Positions 35,146 through 47,198 are shown, counted from the first letter of the stretch. The stretch is 64,000 nucleotides of DNA from Sphingomonas sp. PL-96 (GCF_020707215.1 NZ_JAJFET010000004.1:62001-126000); one strand, 5' to 3'. The notes: a model not told the origin generated them from the letters alone. Translations and numbers: made by a program.

Positions 35146-36036
35146 CTATTCGGTGAAAGCAGCCAGTTCCTCGGGCGAGCCGGTCGGAAAGACCTTCTTC
35201 AGATAGGTGAGGAAGGCGGACACGCGTGCGCTGAGGAGCCGACGGCTGGGGTAGAGGGTCCACAAGCCGATCTCCGGCCCCTCCACGTCGCCCCAGTGCC
35301 GCAGGCGGCCTGCCGCCAGGTCACGGCTCACCAGCGACAGCGGCAGGCGTCCGGCGCCGATACCGAGCCGAACTGCGTCGCGGACCATCACCATCGACGC
35401 CAGCGACAGGATCGGCTCAACCGCGAAGCTGGAGGATCCGTGCTGCGTCCGTACCGCCCAGTGATCGTGCGGATCGGCTCCGCCGCGGACCACGACCGGA
35501 ACCTCCCCATTCTCCGACGCCATGGGCAGATCGGGCGCAGCCACAATTACCAGGCGGTCGTGCAGGAACGCGCGGCCGACGAGACTCTCGTCCGGTCGCG
35601 GATTGATCCGGATCACCAGGTCGAAGCCCTCCTCGATCATGTCGACAGCGCGATCGTCGGTCGTGACTTCCAGCCGCACCTCCGGATAATCCCGGGCAAA
35701 GCCAGCCGCGAGCTTGCCCATCGCCGTCTGTGCAAACAGCAGCGGGGCGCTGATCCGCAGCCGCCCGCGCGGAGTTCCGCCACCTGACGCGATCGCGCCG
35801 GCCGTCTCCTCAAGCTCGGTGAGCAACGCGGCGGTTCGTGCGAAGAGCGCGCGTCCCTCCTCGGTGAGCTTGAGGTCGCGGGCACCTCGCTCGAACAGGC
35901 GAAGGTCCAGTGCGGCCTCCAGCTCCGCCACCCGCCGCGACAAGGTCGCCTTCGGCCGCCCGGCAGCGCGGGAGGCGCGCCCAAACCCGCCATGCCGGGC
36001 GACGAGCGTGAAATCGGCAAGCGCAAGAAGATCCAT
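35146..36036 (-). CDS. LysR-family transcriptional regulator
   Basis: 296 residues. The N-terminal helix-turn-helix (DFTLVARHGGFGRASRAAGR then PKATLSRRVAELE) is followed by the LysR effector domain (GRLRISAPLLFAQTAMGKLA). It is divergent from the NmrA-like gene across about 100 bp, the classic arrangement in which a LysR protein controls its neighbour and itself. ATG 36036 was chosen; a GTG at 36048 is in frame. Confidence 0.92.
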   Translation of the reverse strand: MDLLALADFTLVARHGGFGRASRAAGRPKATLSRRVAELEAALDLRLFERGARDLKLTEEGRALFARTAALLTELEETAGAIASGGGTPRGRLRISAPLLFAQTAMGKLAAGFARDYPEVRLEVTTDDRAVDMIEEGFDLVIRINPRPDESLVGRAFLHDRLVIVAAPDLPMASENGEVPVVVRGGADPHDHWAVRTQHGSSSFAVEPILSLASMVMVRDAVRLGIGAGRLPLSLVSRDLAAGRLRHWGDVEGPEIGLWTLYPSRRLLSARVSAFLTYLKKVFPTGSPEELAAFTE

Positions 36037-36139
36037 GTGTTCCACCACCGAGACGGCCCGTCCAGATATAGCGTCTATTGGTGCAGATGTGGATCGCTAA
36101 CTTCCGGGGTGTCGATCACGACAGTTCAGGAGACCTACC
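36037..36139. promoter_or_regulatory. Divergent LysR/NmrA control region
   Basis: The 103 bp between the two starts must hold both promoters. Around 36061-36080 is a loose dyad beginning CCAGATATAG and ending CTATTGG, a possible LysR site (T-N11-A type). The assignment is inference. Confidence 0.4.
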
Positions 36140-37024
36140 ATGACCATTCTTGTTATCGGAGCGACCGGACGCGTCGGCCGCCATGTCGTCGACCAGCTGC
36201 TGCAGCGCGGCGCCGCGGTGCGCGTGCTCACCCGCGATCCCGCAAAGGCCAACTTCCCCGCCGCGGTCGAGATTGCCCAGGGTGACCTGCTCGACATCGA
36301 CGCGCTGCGCAGTGCCTTTACCGGCATCAAGGCGCTGTTCCTGCTCAATGCCGTGACGGGGGACGAGTTCACCCAGGCGCTCATCACGCTCAACATCGCG
36401 CGTGAGGCTGGTGTTGACCGGGTCGTGTACCTGTCGGTGTTTGCCGCCGATCGCGCCGTGAACGTGCCGCACTTCGCGGTGAAATCCGGCGCCGAGCGGA
36501 TGATCGAGCAGATGGGCTTCAGCGCCACCATCCTGCGGCCGACCTACTTCATCGAGAACGAACACATGATCAAGGACGTCATCCTGGACCATGGCGTGTA
36601 CCCCATGCCGATCGGCGGCAAGGGCATCGCGATGGTCGATGCGCGCGACATCGCAGAGGTCGCCGCAATCGAACTCGTCCGCCGCGTGGAGGCACCGGAG
36701 CCCCTTCCCACCGAAACGATCAACGTCGTCGGGCCCGACACGCTGACCGGTTCGGACGTCGCCGCCATCTGGTCGGAGGTGCTGGGCCGCCCGATCGTCT
36801 ATGGTGGCGACGATCCCAGCGGGTTCGAGCAGAACATGGCGCGCTTTCTGCCGAAATGGACCGCCTATGAGATGCGCCTGATGGCCGAGCGCTACGTCAG
36901 CGACGGCATGATCCCGGCGCCCCGCGACGTGGAGCGCCTTACCAGCCTGCTCGGGCGGCCGCTCCACTCCTATCGGGCATTTGCCGAGGCGATGGTTGCT
37001 CCGGAGGCTTCGGCAGCTGCCTGA
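36140..37024 (+). CDS. NmrA-like NAD(P)-binding protein (atypical SDR)
   Basis: 294 residues. The Rossmann motif ILVIGATGRVGRHVVDQL opens the protein. AVTGDEFTQALITLNIAREA, YLSVFAAD and LRPTYFIENEHMI follow the NmrA/NAD(P)H quinone oxidoreductase-type pattern. These proteins are redox sensors or quinone reductases. The gene is expected to be controlled by the divergent LysR protein. Confidence 0.88.
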   Translation: MTILVIGATGRVGRHVVDQLLQRGAAVRVLTRDPAKANFPAAVEIAQGDLLDIDALRSAFTGIKALFLLNAVTGDEFTQALITLNIAREAGVDRVVYLSVFAADRAVNVPHFAVKSGAERMIEQMGFSATILRPTYFIENEHMIKDVILDHGVYPMPIGGKGIAMVDARDIAEVAAIELVRRVEAPEPLPTETINVVGPDTLTGSDVAAIWSEVLGRPIVYGGDDPSGFEQNMARFLPKWTAYEMRLMAERYVSDGMIPAPRDVERLTSLLGRPLHSYRAFAEAMVAPEASAAA

Positions 37025-37042
37025 CGTAGCTTGGCACGACAA

Positions 37043-37071
37043 GCGGAGCCGCTTCGCTGGAGCGGCTCCGC
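37043..37071. terminator. Perfect hairpin between NmrA-like and LysR genes
   Basis: GCGGAGCCGCT pairs perfectly with AGCGGCTCCGC around a 7-base loop, centred between two convergent genes. No T-run. Probable bidirectional terminator. Confidence 0.65.
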
Positions 37072-37081
37072 GGCAGCCGGG

Positions 37082-37873
37082 TTACGCCCCCAACGCCTCG
37101 ACCAGCGCCCTGACCTTCTTCTGCCGCCATTGCGGCAGGGGCGCGACCAGCCAATAGCCCTGTCGCCCGGTCTGCGCCTCGCCAACCGACACGATCCTAC
37201 CGGCGGCAAGGTCTGCGCGCGCCAGCAACTCCGGGACGGTCGCACGGCCCACTCCAGCCGCCGCGGCATCGATCGCAAGGCCGGCGTCTGCCACTCGCAC
37301 CAGCGCCTGCGCATCCTCACCCGGGCAGCCCGGCCAGCCGATGGCGATATCGGCACCGCCGCCCGGTGCCGCGACCGTCACCAGCCCGTCCGATTCCAGC
37401 GCCTCCCCCTCATGCACGCCCGGCCCCTCGCCCCAGCGAATCGCCAGGTCCAGGTTCGCCTCAGTAAACTCCACCGCATCGTCGGCCGCGACCAACACGA
37501 AGCGCAGCTCGCGATCGGCGCGCGCGATCTCGGCGAGCTTGGGCAGCAGCCACTTCTGCGTCAGATCGCGGGGTGCGGCGATGGTCAGCGACTTGGACGA
37601 CTGGCCGGCCTGCATCGCGCGCACCGCTTCCTCGAACTGGAGGAAGCCGTCGCGCAGGGCGGACAGGCCAGCCTCGCCCTCCGGGGTCAGCTCCAGCCCC
37701 TTGGTGGTGCGGCGGAACAGCACCACGCCCAGCGTGTCCTCCAGCGCGCGGACCTGCTGTCCGACCGCGGCCGGAGTCACGGCGAGCTCGTCGGCGGCGC
37801 GGGTGAAGGACAGGTGGCGCGCAGCGGCATCGAGCACGCGCAGGCCATTGAGCGGCAAGTGCGTCCGCTTCAC
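37082..37873 (-). CDS. LysR-family (GcvA-like) transcriptional regulator
   Basis: 263 residues. The start LPLNGLRVLDAAARHLSFTR then AADELAVTPAAVGQQVRALE is the GcvA/AmpR-type helix-turn-helix, followed by LFRRTTKGLELTPEGEAGL and the effector domain. Its ATG overlaps the apaG stop (ATGA), so it is co-expressed with metZ-apaG and may respond to sulfur or amino-acid status. That role is inference. Confidence 0.9.
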   Translation of the reverse strand: MKRTHLPLNGLRVLDAAARHLSFTRAADELAVTPAAVGQQVRALEDTLGVVLFRRTTKGLELTPEGEAGLSALRDGFLQFEEAVRAMQAGQSSKSLTIAAPRDLTQKWLLPKLAEIARADRELRFVLVAADDAVEFTEANLDLAIRWGEGPGVHEGEALESDGLVTVAAPGGGADIAIGWPGCPGEDAQALVRVADAGLAIDAAAAGVGRATVPELLARADLAAGRIVSVGEAQTGRQGYWLVAPLPQWRQKKVRALVEALGA

Positions 37874-38268
37874 GCGCCGACCGCCGGTGCTGTCAGCGCG
37901 AACTTGGGGATCGCCACGTCGAACGCGGCGCCGTCGGTGTCGAGCATGTGATAACTGCCCTGCATCGATCCGGTGGGAGTGGAAAGCGGGCAGCCCGACA
38001 CATAGTCATAGCTGGCGCCCGGCAGGATCAGCGGCTGTTCGCCAACGACGCCCTCCCCCTCCACCGTGTGGCGCTCGCCGCGGCCATCGGTGATGATCCA
38101 GTGGCGGGTGAGCAGCTGCACCGCACGGTCGCCGCCATTCTCGATGCGGATGTGATAGGCCCAGAACCAGCGCGCCTGCGCCGGCTCCGACTGTTCCGCC
38201 AGATAGCTGACCGAAACGCGCACGGTCACCCCGCGCGTTTCGGTACCATAGGGGAACAGCGCCTTCAC
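37870..38268 (-). CDS. apaG: ApaG protein
   Basis: 132 residues, fibronectin-III-like fold. Family blocks: VSVSYLAEQSEP, FWAYHIRIENGG, RHWIITDGRGERHTVEGEGVVGEQP is spread across 55-80, and the C-terminal GSMQGSYHMLDTDG. ApaG has been linked to Co/Mg homeostasis and ApaH-related nucleotide stress; its exact role is unclear. The GTG start overlaps the metZ stop (GTGA), and the end overlaps the GcvA-like gene. Confidence 0.93.
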   Translation of the reverse strand: MKALFPYGTETRGVTVRVSVSYLAEQSEPAQARWFWAYHIRIENGGDRAVQLLTRHWIITDGRGERHTVEGEGVVGEQPLILPGASYDYVSGCPLSTPTGSMQGSYHMLDTDGAAFDVAIPKFALTAPAVGA

Positions 38269-39473
38269 AGCCCCGCCGCGGTAAGGGCCTGGTCGAGGTC
38301 CTCGATCAGATCCTGCGGATCTTCCAGGCCGACGTTGAGGCGCAGCAGCCCCTCGCCGATGCCCATCTCGACGCGCTTGTCCTCGGCGACGCTCGCATGG
38401 GTGGTGGAAGCCGGGTGCGTCATCAGCGAGCGGGAGTCGCCGATGTTGTTGCTGATGTCGATGAGGGCCAGTGCATCGAGCAGCGCGTGCGCCTGAGTGC
38501 GCCCGCCATCGACCTCGAACGAGAAGATCGGACCGGCCGCATCCATCTGCGCCATCGCCAGCGCATGCTGCGGATGGCTCGGCAGGCCGGGATGGTTGAT
38601 CGTGGGAACGCGCTGTTCCAGGAAGCGGCCGACTGCAAGCGCGCTTTCGCTCTGGCGGCGGATACGCAGGTCGAGCGTCTCCAGGCCCTTCAATACCACC
38701 CAGGCGTTGAACGCCGACAGCGTCGGGCCGGTGTTGCGGGTGAAGGGCAGCAGCACGTCGTTGACGAAGGCGTTGCTGCCAGTGACGGCGCCGGCGAGCA
38801 CGCGGCCCTGCCCGTCCATCATCTTGGTCGCGGAATAGGCGACCACATCGGCGCCGAACTCCATCGGCCGCTGCAGCGCGGGCGTCGCGAAGGCATTGTC
38901 GACGACCGAGACGATGCCGCGTTCGCGCGCGATGCCGCACACCGCTTGGAGGTCGACCACGTCCATCGTCGGGTTCGACGGCGTTTCGAAGAAGAACACC
39001 TTGGTGTTCGGGCGCGCCGCGTCGGCGAACTGCTGCGCGTCGCGGGCATCCACCACCGTCGTCTCGATGCCGAACTTGGGCAGCAGCGTGTCCGTCAGCC
39101 AGCGGCACGACCCGAACAGCGCCCGGCCGGCCACGACATGGTCTCCCTGCTCCAGCTGGCACAGCAGCGCCGCGGTCATCGCGGCCATGCCCGATGCCAT
39201 GGTGCGGCACGCCTCGGCGCCTTCCAGGAGCGCGATCCGTTCCTCCAGCATCGCGACGGTCGGATTCTGCAGGCGGGAATAGGTCATCCCCTCCTGCTCG
39301 CCGGCGAAACGCGCAGCGGCATCGCCTGCCTTGTCGTAGCAATAGCCCGAAGTGAGGAACAACGCCTCGGACGTCTCCCCGAATTCGCTGCGGGCGGTGC
39401 CGCCACGAACGGCCTGGGTTGCAGGGCGCCAGTTGCGCGTGATCGAGCGGTCTTGTCCGGTAGTACGCTTCAT
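38265..39473 (-). CDS. metZ: O-succinylhomoserine sulfhydrylase (MetZ)
   Basis: 402 residues, a PLP enzyme of the Cys/Met metabolism family. It makes homocysteine directly from O-succinylhomoserine and sulfide. Seen are SGYCYDKAGDAAARFAGEQE, YSRLQNPT, FETPSNPTMDVVD, VDNAFATPALQRP and the PLP lysine K217 in VAYSATKMMDG. It links to the sulfide made downstream of the cys genes at 6.7-10.5 kb. ATG 39473; no strong ribosome site. Confidence 0.93.
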   Translation of the reverse strand: MKRTTGQDRSITRNWRPATQAVRGGTARSEFGETSEALFLTSGYCYDKAGDAAARFAGEQEGMTYSRLQNPTVAMLEERIALLEGAEACRTMASGMAAMTAALLCQLEQGDHVVAGRALFGSCRWLTDTLLPKFGIETTVVDARDAQQFADAARPNTKVFFFETPSNPTMDVVDLQAVCGIARERGIVSVVDNAFATPALQRPMEFGADVVAYSATKMMDGQGRVLAGAVTGSNAFVNDVLLPFTRNTGPTLSAFNAWVVLKGLETLDLRIRRQSESALAVGRFLEQRVPTINHPGLPSHPQHALAMAQMDAAGPIFSFEVDGGRTQAHALLDALALIDISNNIGDSRSLMTHPASTTHASVAEDKRVEMGIGEGLLRLNVGLEDPQDLIEDLDQALTAAGL

Positions 39474-39583
39474 GTCGCTCGCTTTGCTCCCATGCGGCCG
39501 GCCACGCAAGCACCTGCCAGCGCGCCGCCGCCGCGCCGCGGGACGACTTCCGCCATTGCCGTTTCCCACTTAGTAGCAGCGCC

Positions 39584-40828
39584 ATGCTCTCTCGCCTGCG
39601 CGACCGACCCTGGACCCTGGCCCTGCTGATCGGCGCGGCTGCGGAGCTGCTGTTCTGCTATCGGCTCGGCACGCCGTCGAAGCTGATGTTCGACGAGGTC
39701 CATTATGTCCCGGCCGCGCGCACCCTGTGGGCGCTGACCCAGCCGGCCAACACCGAGCATCCGCTGGTCGCCAAGGAGTTGATCGGGCTCGGCATCCATC
39801 TGTTCGGCGACAATGCGATCGGCTGGCGAGCGCTCTCGACGTTGGCGGGAACGGCGACCGTGCTCGGCGTGTTCGCGATCCTGTGGCTGTTGTTCGGGCG
39901 CACGCGCACGGCGGTGCTGGGCGCGGCCTTCGTGCTGCTCAACCAGACCGTCTATATCCAGGCGCGCATCGCGATGCTGGACGGGTTTCTGGGCGCCTTC
40001 GTCACTTGCGCGATCGCGGCGCTGCTGTGGGCGATGCGCGCGCCGCCGGGCCGCGCCTGGCCGCGGCTGCTGCTGTCGGCGGTGCTGTTCGGGCTGGCGG
40101 TCGGCACCAAATGGGTGGCGGCGCCCTATGTCGCCTTTGCCTGCCTGCTGATCCTTTGGGCGAAATGGCGCGATCCGGCGCGGCATTTCCCCGGCGTCGG
40201 CGCCATCCCGGCGGTGCTGCTGCTCGGCCTCGCCAGCATCGCCACCTACTTCCTGACCTTCCTGCCGGCGTTCTTCTACCGGCTCGATCCGATGACCGTG
40301 AAAGGGCTGATCCCGTTCCAGCGCTTCATGTACGAACGCCAGACCCAGGTGCTTCCCCCCCATCCCTATCAGTCGGATTGGTGGAGCTGGCCGCTGATGA
40401 TCCGCCCGATCTGGTATTTCTACGAGCCAGACCAAGGGGCGCAGCGCGGGGTGTTGCTGCTCGGCAACCCGGTGATCTGGTGGGGCGGGTTGGTCGCAGT
40501 CGCGGCCTGCCTGTGGGCGGGGGTGCGCCGCCGCTCGGCCGCGGTCAGTGGCGCGGGGCTGCTATGGGTAGCGTCGCTGGCGATCTGGGCGGCGATCCCC
40601 AAGTCGCTCGGCTTCTTCTATTATTACCATCTGTCGGGGATTTTCCTGTGCGTGGCGATCCCGGCGGCGTTCCACGCCTTTCCGCAGACGCGGCGTCGCT
40701 ATGGAGACGAAGCCTTCCTGTTCGCCGCGCTGTTCGCCTTTTTCCACTTCTGGCCGATCATCAGCGCCGCGCCATTGGACGGGCCGGGCGCGTTCAACCG
40801 CTGGATGTGGTTCGACAGCTGGCGCTAG
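39584..40828 (+). CDS. PMT-family (GT39-type) membrane glycosyltransferase
   Basis: 414 residues, about ten membrane helices. The first extracytoplasmic loop has LMFDEVHYVPAARTLWA with the catalytic D-E pair typical of dolichol/polyprenyl-phosphate-sugar transferases. NTEHPLVAKELIGLGIHLFG and RIAMLDGFLGAF follow. It likely moves a sugar from a polyprenyl phosphate carrier to a lipid or protein outside the membrane. The convergent GT2-GtrA gene could make the carrier-linked sugar. Confidence 0.85.
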   Translation: MLSRLRDRPWTLALLIGAAAELLFCYRLGTPSKLMFDEVHYVPAARTLWALTQPANTEHPLVAKELIGLGIHLFGDNAIGWRALSTLAGTATVLGVFAILWLLFGRTRTAVLGAAFVLLNQTVYIQARIAMLDGFLGAFVTCAIAALLWAMRAPPGRAWPRLLLSAVLFGLAVGTKWVAAPYVAFACLLILWAKWRDPARHFPGVGAIPAVLLLGLASIATYFLTFLPAFFYRLDPMTVKGLIPFQRFMYERQTQVLPPHPYQSDWWSWPLMIRPIWYFYEPDQGAQRGVLLLGNPVIWWGGLVAVAACLWAGVRRRSAAVSGAGLLWVASLAIWAAIPKSLGFFYYYHLSGIFLCVAIPAAFHAFPQTRRRYGDEAFLFAALFAFFHFWPIISAAPLDGPGAFNRWMWFDSWR

Positions 40829-40831
40829 CCC

Positions 40832-41950
40832 TCACGCCACCAGCTTGCGGCCGTACCGTCCCCAGGTGAAGCGGCCCGACAGCGCGAAATTCCACACCGC
40901 GCCCACCAGCACCCCGGCCAGCGCCGGCACTGCCCAGGCGCCCCCGCGCACGTCATAGAGGAACGCCGCGACACCCACGTTGGCGACCGCCCCTACCGAG
41001 CACACCAGGCAGAAGGACACCCAGCCGTCGAGCAGCGCCCGCGCGCCCTTCAGCCGGCGGTCGCGATAGGTGAGCGCGTTGTTGAGGAAGAAGTTGAACG
41101 TCATCGCCGCAAGCGTCGCGAGGATTGTGGCGGCGACGAATCCCACGGCCCCCACCTCCAGCAGCAGCGCCAGCACGCACAGGTGCACCGCCGCCCCGGC
41201 CGTGCCGATCGCGGAGAACAGCACGAACCGCACCGGCACGACCCGGCCGAACATCCGGTCGTAGAGGGCGATCAGATATTCGAGCGCCACGACATGGTCG
41301 AGCTTGCTCTCCCCCGCCGCCCGCGTGCGGAACACATAAGGCAGCTCCATGAAACGAAGCGGTCGCGGGCTCGCCGTCACGATGTCGAGCAGGATCTTGA
41401 AGCCGATCCCCGACAGCGCCGGCACCAGCTGACGCAGCAAGGGCGTGCGGATCATGAAGAAGCCGCTCATCGGGTCGGACAGATCGGCCTCGAGCAACCG
41501 GCGCGACAGCCGGGTCGCGAGCGCCGACTTGGCGACGCGGTCGGCGTCCCATTCGCCGGTGCCGCCCCCTTCGACAAAGCGCGATCCGATCACCAGGTCG
41601 AGCGCGGGATCGGCTTCCAGCGCGTCCAGCATGCGCGGCAACAGCGTCTCGTCATGCTGCAGGTCGCCGTCGATCACTGCCACCATGGGGGCGGCGGTCG
41701 CGCACATCCCCTCGATGCACGCGGTCGACAGCCCGCGCCGGCCGATGCGCTGGATCACGCGCACCCGCGAGTCGACCGCGGCCAGCGCGCGCGCGACCTC
41801 CGCCGTGCCATCGGGGCTGTCGTCGTCGACGAAGATCACTTCCCACGCCCGGCCCGCGAGCGCCGCCGCCAGCTTCTCGACGAGCAGCGCCACATTGGCG
41901 CGCTCGTTGAAGACCGGGACGACGACCGCGAGCGCGAGCGCCGGGTTCAC
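40832..41950 (-). CDS. GT2 glycosyltransferase with C-terminal GtrA domain (polyprenyl-phosphate sugar synthase type)
   Basis: 372 residues. Residues 1-230 are a GT2 domain: [32 protein letters not shown] and [10 protein letters not shown], as in dolichol-phosphate mannosyltransferase. The C-terminal 130 residues are a four-helix GtrA-like domain ([32 protein letters not shown]). It probably loads a sugar on polyprenyl phosphate and helps flip it. The GTG start overlaps the leuB stop (GTGA). It is convergent with the PMT-family gene 3 bp away, a sensible donor-acceptor pair. Confidence 0.88.
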   Translation of the reverse strand: MNPALALAVVVPVFNERANVALLVEKLAAALAGRAWEVIFVDDDSPDGTAEVARALAAVDSRVRVIQRIGRRGLSTACIEGMCATAAPMVAVIDGDLQHDETLLPRMLDALEADPALDLVIGSRFVEGGGTGEWDADRVAKSALATRLSRRLLEADLSDPMSGFFMIRTPLLRQLVPALSGIGFKILLDIVTASPRPLRFMELPYVFRTRAAGESKLDHVVALEYLIALYDRMFGRVVPVRFVLFSAIGTAGAAVHLCVLALLLEVGAVGFVAATILATLAAMTFNFFLNNALTYRDRRLKGARALLDGWVSFCLVCSVGAVANVGVAAFLYDVRGGAWAVPALAGVLVGAVWNFALSGRFTWGRYGRKLVA

Positions 41951-42993
41951 GCGAGCCGGGCCAGGATCGCGTCGGCCATTTCGGTGGTGGTGGCGGTGCC
42001 GCCCAGGTCGGGCGTACGCACGCCGGCCGTCAGCGCACCCTCGACCGCGCGCTCGATGCGCTGTGCGGCCGCTTCGTTGTCGAGCGAGTAGCGCAGCATC
42101 ATCGCGGCCGACAGGATGGTCGCGCACGGATTGGCCTTGCCTTGGCCGGCGATGTCCGGTGCCGAGCCGTGGATCGGCTCGAACAGGCCCTTCTTGCCGG
42201 TATCAAGCGCGGCCGAAGGCAGCATGCCGATCGAGCCGGCGCACATGCTCGCCTGGTCGGAAAGGATGTCGCCGAACAGGTTGCCGGTGACGATCACGTC
42301 GAACTGGCCGGGGTTGCGCACCAGCTGCATCGCGGCGTTGTCGACGTACATGTGGGTGAGGTGCACGTCGGAATATTCGCTGGCGATGCTGTTCACCACG
42401 TCGCGCCACAGCTGGCTGGTCTCCAGCACGTTCGCCTTGTCGACCGAGCACAGGCGCTTCCGGCGCACTCGGGCGGTCTCGAAACCAACGCGGGCGATGC
42501 GCTCCACCTCGCGCTCGTTGTAGCTCATCACGTCGAAACCCTGGCGAAGGCCGTCCAGCGTCGTGCGCCGGCCCTTCTCCCCGAAATAGACGTCGCCGTT
42601 CAGCTCGCGCACGATCACCATGTCGATCGCGCCCGCGACCTCGGGCTTGAGCGCGGAGGCATCCTCCAGGCCGGGGAACAGCTTGGCAGGGCGCAGGTTG
42701 GCGAACAGCCCCAGCTCGCGGCGCAGGCCGAGAATCGCCTGCTCGGGCCGGAACGCACGCTCGACCGCGTCGAAGCGCGGATCGCCGACCGCCCCGAACA
42801 GCACCGCATCGGCACGCTTGGCGAGCGCCAGCGTGGCGGCGGGCAGCGGGTGGCCCTCCTCCAGATAGGCGGCACCGCCGACCGGCGCTTCCTCGAACAC
42901 TAGGTCGAGCGACAGCGCGTCGAGCACGCGGCGTGCCTGCGCGATAACTTCCGGTCCGATCCCGTCTCCGGGCAACAAGGCGATCAGCGACAT
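41947..42993 (-). CDS. leuB: 3-isopropylmalate dehydrogenase
   Basis: 348 residues. It oxidatively decarboxylates 3-isopropylmalate in leucine synthesis. Seen are [46 protein letters not shown], the metal motif [14 protein letters not shown] ([18 protein letters not shown] here) and [20 protein letters not shown] 42993 follows AAGGGAATGG. Normal length. Confidence 0.97.
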   Translation of the reverse strand: MSLIALLPGDGIGPEVIAQARRVLDALSLDLVFEEAPVGGAAYLEEGHPLPAATLALAKRADAVLFGAVGDPRFDAVERAFRPEQAILGLRRELGLFANLRPAKLFPGLEDASALKPEVAGAIDMVIVRELNGDVYFGEKGRRTTLDGLRQGFDVMSYNEREVERIARVGFETARVRRKRLCSVDKANVLETSQLWRDVVNSIASEYSDVHLTHMYVDNAAMQLVRNPGQFDVIVTGNLFGDILSDQASMCAGSIGMLPSAALDTGKKGLFEPIHGSAPDIAGQGKANPCATILSAAMMLRYSLDNEAAAQRIERAVEGALTAGVRTPDLGGTATTTEMADAILARLA

Positions 42994-43039
42994 TCCATTC
43001 CCTTCGCTTGGCGTCCGCGAATTGCCCCGGCGGCTGCGC

Positions 43040-43771
43040 TCACGCAACCGCCCTTTTGAGTCGCTCGACCAGCCGCTGCCGCGCAGCCAGCGACTCCGCC
43101 CCGCGTCCGACCAGCACGTCGCGCTCCAGGAAGTGCCCGGTCAGCCGCAGCGCGTCGAACAATTCGGCCCAGTCGGCGGCGCCCCCCTCACGCAGGAAGA
43201 CGGGAAGCGGCAGCAGCCGATTTTCGTAGCCCGCCGCCGCCGCCCGGCTGACGGCGCCGCCGCTCTTGGGGCTGACAAAGGCCAGGTCCTCGTCCGTGCC
43301 GGTGGCGACGCAGCGCTCCAGATCGAGGCCGAAGCCGAGCTCGGCAAGCAGGAGCAACTCATAGCGGGCGAGCGCCGCCGTCCAGCCGCGCGCCGCCGGC
43401 GCCGCCTCTACCGCGTCGAGCACCGCCGAGAGCGCCGCGTGCAGCCGCGGATAGGGCAGGCCGTCCGGCAAGGCGGTGGCGGTGAGCGCGCACGCCCATT
43501 CGATCGCGGCGGCCGCCAGCGGCTCGGCGAACAACGGCGCGCGGCTGTGCACCAGCTCGACCGTCAGCGCCGCCAGCTGCTCGTCGGTGCGCGCGCGCCA
43601 TTCGCCGCGCACCAGGTTTGCCGGCTGGAGCAGCGGCCGCAGCGCCCGCGAGCGTCCGCCGCGGACATAGCCCGGCTGCACGCCGGCGCGTTCGGTCAGC
43701 GCCCGCACCACCGCGCCATGCTCGCCATGCCCGCGCACGGACAGCAGGATGGCCTCGGCGATCAGGTGCAT
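43040..43771 (-). CDS. recO: DNA repair protein RecO
   Basis: 243 residues. RecO loads RecA at gaps with RecR. N-terminal OB fold (AIVL-type strand [20 protein letters not shown], then [20 protein letters not shown]) and an alpha-helical C-terminal region ([19 protein letters not shown], and [12 protein letters not shown]). The cysteines of the usual zinc site are mostly absent, as in other alphaproteobacteria. It lies 46 bp upstream of leuB on the same strand. Confidence 0.92.
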   Translation of the reverse strand: MHLIAEAILLSVRGHGEHGAVVRALTERAGVQPGYVRGGRSRALRPLLQPANLVRGEWRARTDEQLAALTVELVHSRAPLFAEPLAAAAIEWACALTATALPDGLPYPRLHAALSAVLDAVEAAPAARGWTAALARYELLLLAELGFGLDLERCVATGTDEDLAFVSPKSGGAVSRAAAAGYENRLLPLPVFLREGGAADWAELFDALRLTGHFLERDVLVGRGAESLAARQRLVERLKRAVA

Positions 43772-43780
43772 GGGCGCGCC

Positions 43781-43978
43781 TCAGCCCTCGCAGTAATCCA
43801 GGTACGACACCACGTCGTTGCTGGTCTGGAGATAGAGCCCGGCCTGGACCTCCTCCGGCTCCGCCGCCGCGCGCGCCAGCGCCTCAGCCAGCGTGCCGTA
43901 GAGGATGGTGGTGGCCACGCCGCCCTCGTCATCGAGGTGATAGAGCCGGACGGCGACATCGTGCGAGATGGTGCGCAT
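43781..43978 (-). CDS. Small conserved-looking hypothetical protein
   Basis: 65 residues (MRTISHDVAVRLYHLDDEGG, ending SNDVVSYLDYCEG), acidic, no signal or membrane segment. The gene ends 9 bases before recO on the same strand, so it is likely in its operon. I do not recognise a family. The alternating beta and helix pattern suggests a folded domain. Confidence 0.6.
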   Translation of the reverse strand: MRTISHDVAVRLYHLDDEGGVATTILYGTLAEALARAAAEPEEVQAGLYLQTSNDVVSYLDYCEG

Positions 43979-44040
43979 GGGCCTGCCATGCCGCATCGGG
44001 CGGCGGGGTTCCAGTGCGCGTGCGTGAGGCCCCCTCCCCA

Positions 44041-44155
44041 CCCGTTTGCCTCGAGTAGCCGTCGAGCTTGTCGAGACGGCGTATCGAGAGGCGGTTGCGG
44101 TGGCTCTCTCGATACGGGCTCTCGACAAGCTCGATCCCTACTCGAGACAAACGGG
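44041..44155. repeat. Long inverted repeat (about 50-bp arms)
   Basis: The arms 44041-44090 and 44106-44155 match in inverse orientation at most positions, including CCCGTTTG with CAAACGGG at the outer ends and TCGAGCTTGTCGAGA-type blocks inside. The spacer is 15 bases. The DNA or RNA could fold into one very long hairpin. It lies between the small gene at 43781 and the hydrolase gene and codes for nothing obvious. It resembles dispersed palindromes of sphingomonad genomes. Confidence 0.8.
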
Positions 44156-44191
44156 GTTGGAGGTGGAGGCGACGTGCGCGGGCGTGCGCCC

Positions 44192-45040
44192 CTACGCCAC
44201 CGCCAGCCGGGCGGCCGCGAACTCGCTGTCGGCCTTGTTGATCAGCGAGCGGTCGTCGTGGTTCCAGGGGTGGAAGCCGGGCAGGAAGAAGGCGATCCAC
44301 GGCCGCACCAGACTGCGCGCGACGCCGGGGCGGCCGAACGCATAGCGGAACAGCCGCCACTGCACGCCCGCGCCCTTCAGCCCGTCCTGCTCCAGGAGGT
44401 CGAGGATGCCGCGGGTTCGGCCGCTCAGGAAGCGGGCGGTGACGATCAGCATCGCATGCGCCTTCACCACCCAGCGCCGCCAGCGGCTCCAGTCGCGAGT
44501 GGCGTGCATCCACACGTCATAGGCGACACCCTTGTGCTCGATCTCCTCAATGGCGTGCCAGCGCCACAGGTCCGCAGCGCTCTGGTCGCCGCCTGCCAGA
44601 TGGCGCGGATCGGCCAGGATCGCGTGTGCCAGGATGGCGGTGAAATGCTCCAGGCACAGGGTCGCGGCCAGCGAGACGATCGGCCGGCGCGCGCGGGCGA
44701 TCGCCAGCTCCTCGTCCACGCGTGCTTCCAGCCGCGACACGTCATAGCCCTGTTCGGCGACGTGGCGGTTGAAGGCGACATGCTCGCGGGTGTGGATCGC
44801 CTCCTGCCGGACAAACGCGGCGATCTCCTCAGCCAGCCGCGGCGACACGCCCTCGCGGAAGCGTCGCACGCTTTCGATGAAGAACGCCTCGCCCTTGGGA
44901 AAGGTGACCGACAGCGCGTTGAACAGCGCGGTCCCGATGGGATCGTCGTTCAGCCACCAGCGCCGCCGCGCCTGCCCGCGCCCGAAGCGCAGGTCGCGCG
45001 GGGTGATCGTGAGGTCCGCGGGAGTCTTTGCCTTCGCCAT
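44192..45040 (-). CDS. Predicted metal-dependent hydrolase (PF10118 type)
   Basis: 282 residues, largely helical. Putative metal ligands recur as FVRQEAIHTREHVAFNRHV, CLEHFTAILAHAIL and WHAIEEIEHKGVAYDVW, the His/Glu pattern of the family, which resembles ferritin-like di-iron bundles. The reaction is unknown. It has GGAGG before the ATG and is divergent from a TetR gene 43 bp away, so its expression is probably TetR-controlled and may respond to a lipid or aromatic compound. Confidence 0.88.
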   Translation of the reverse strand: MAKAKTPADLTITPRDLRFGRGQARRRWWLNDDPIGTALFNALSVTFPKGEAFFIESVRRFREGVSPRLAEEIAAFVRQEAIHTREHVAFNRHVAEQGYDVSRLEARVDEELAIARARRPIVSLAATLCLEHFTAILAHAILADPRHLAGGDQSAADLWRWHAIEEIEHKGVAYDVWMHATRDWSRWRRWVVKAHAMLIVTARFLSGRTRGILDLLEQDGLKGAGVQWRLFRYAFGRPGVARSLVRPWIAFFLPGFHPWNHDDRSLINKADSEFAAARLAVA

Positions 45041-45047
45041 GAAATTC

Positions 45048-47198
<2,151 letters not shown>

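Noticed and set aside
39474..39583. SAM-responsive riboswitch upstream of metZ
   Set aside because: The 110-bp gap is short and shared with a divergent gene, and I could not find the conserved SAM-II core or pairing.
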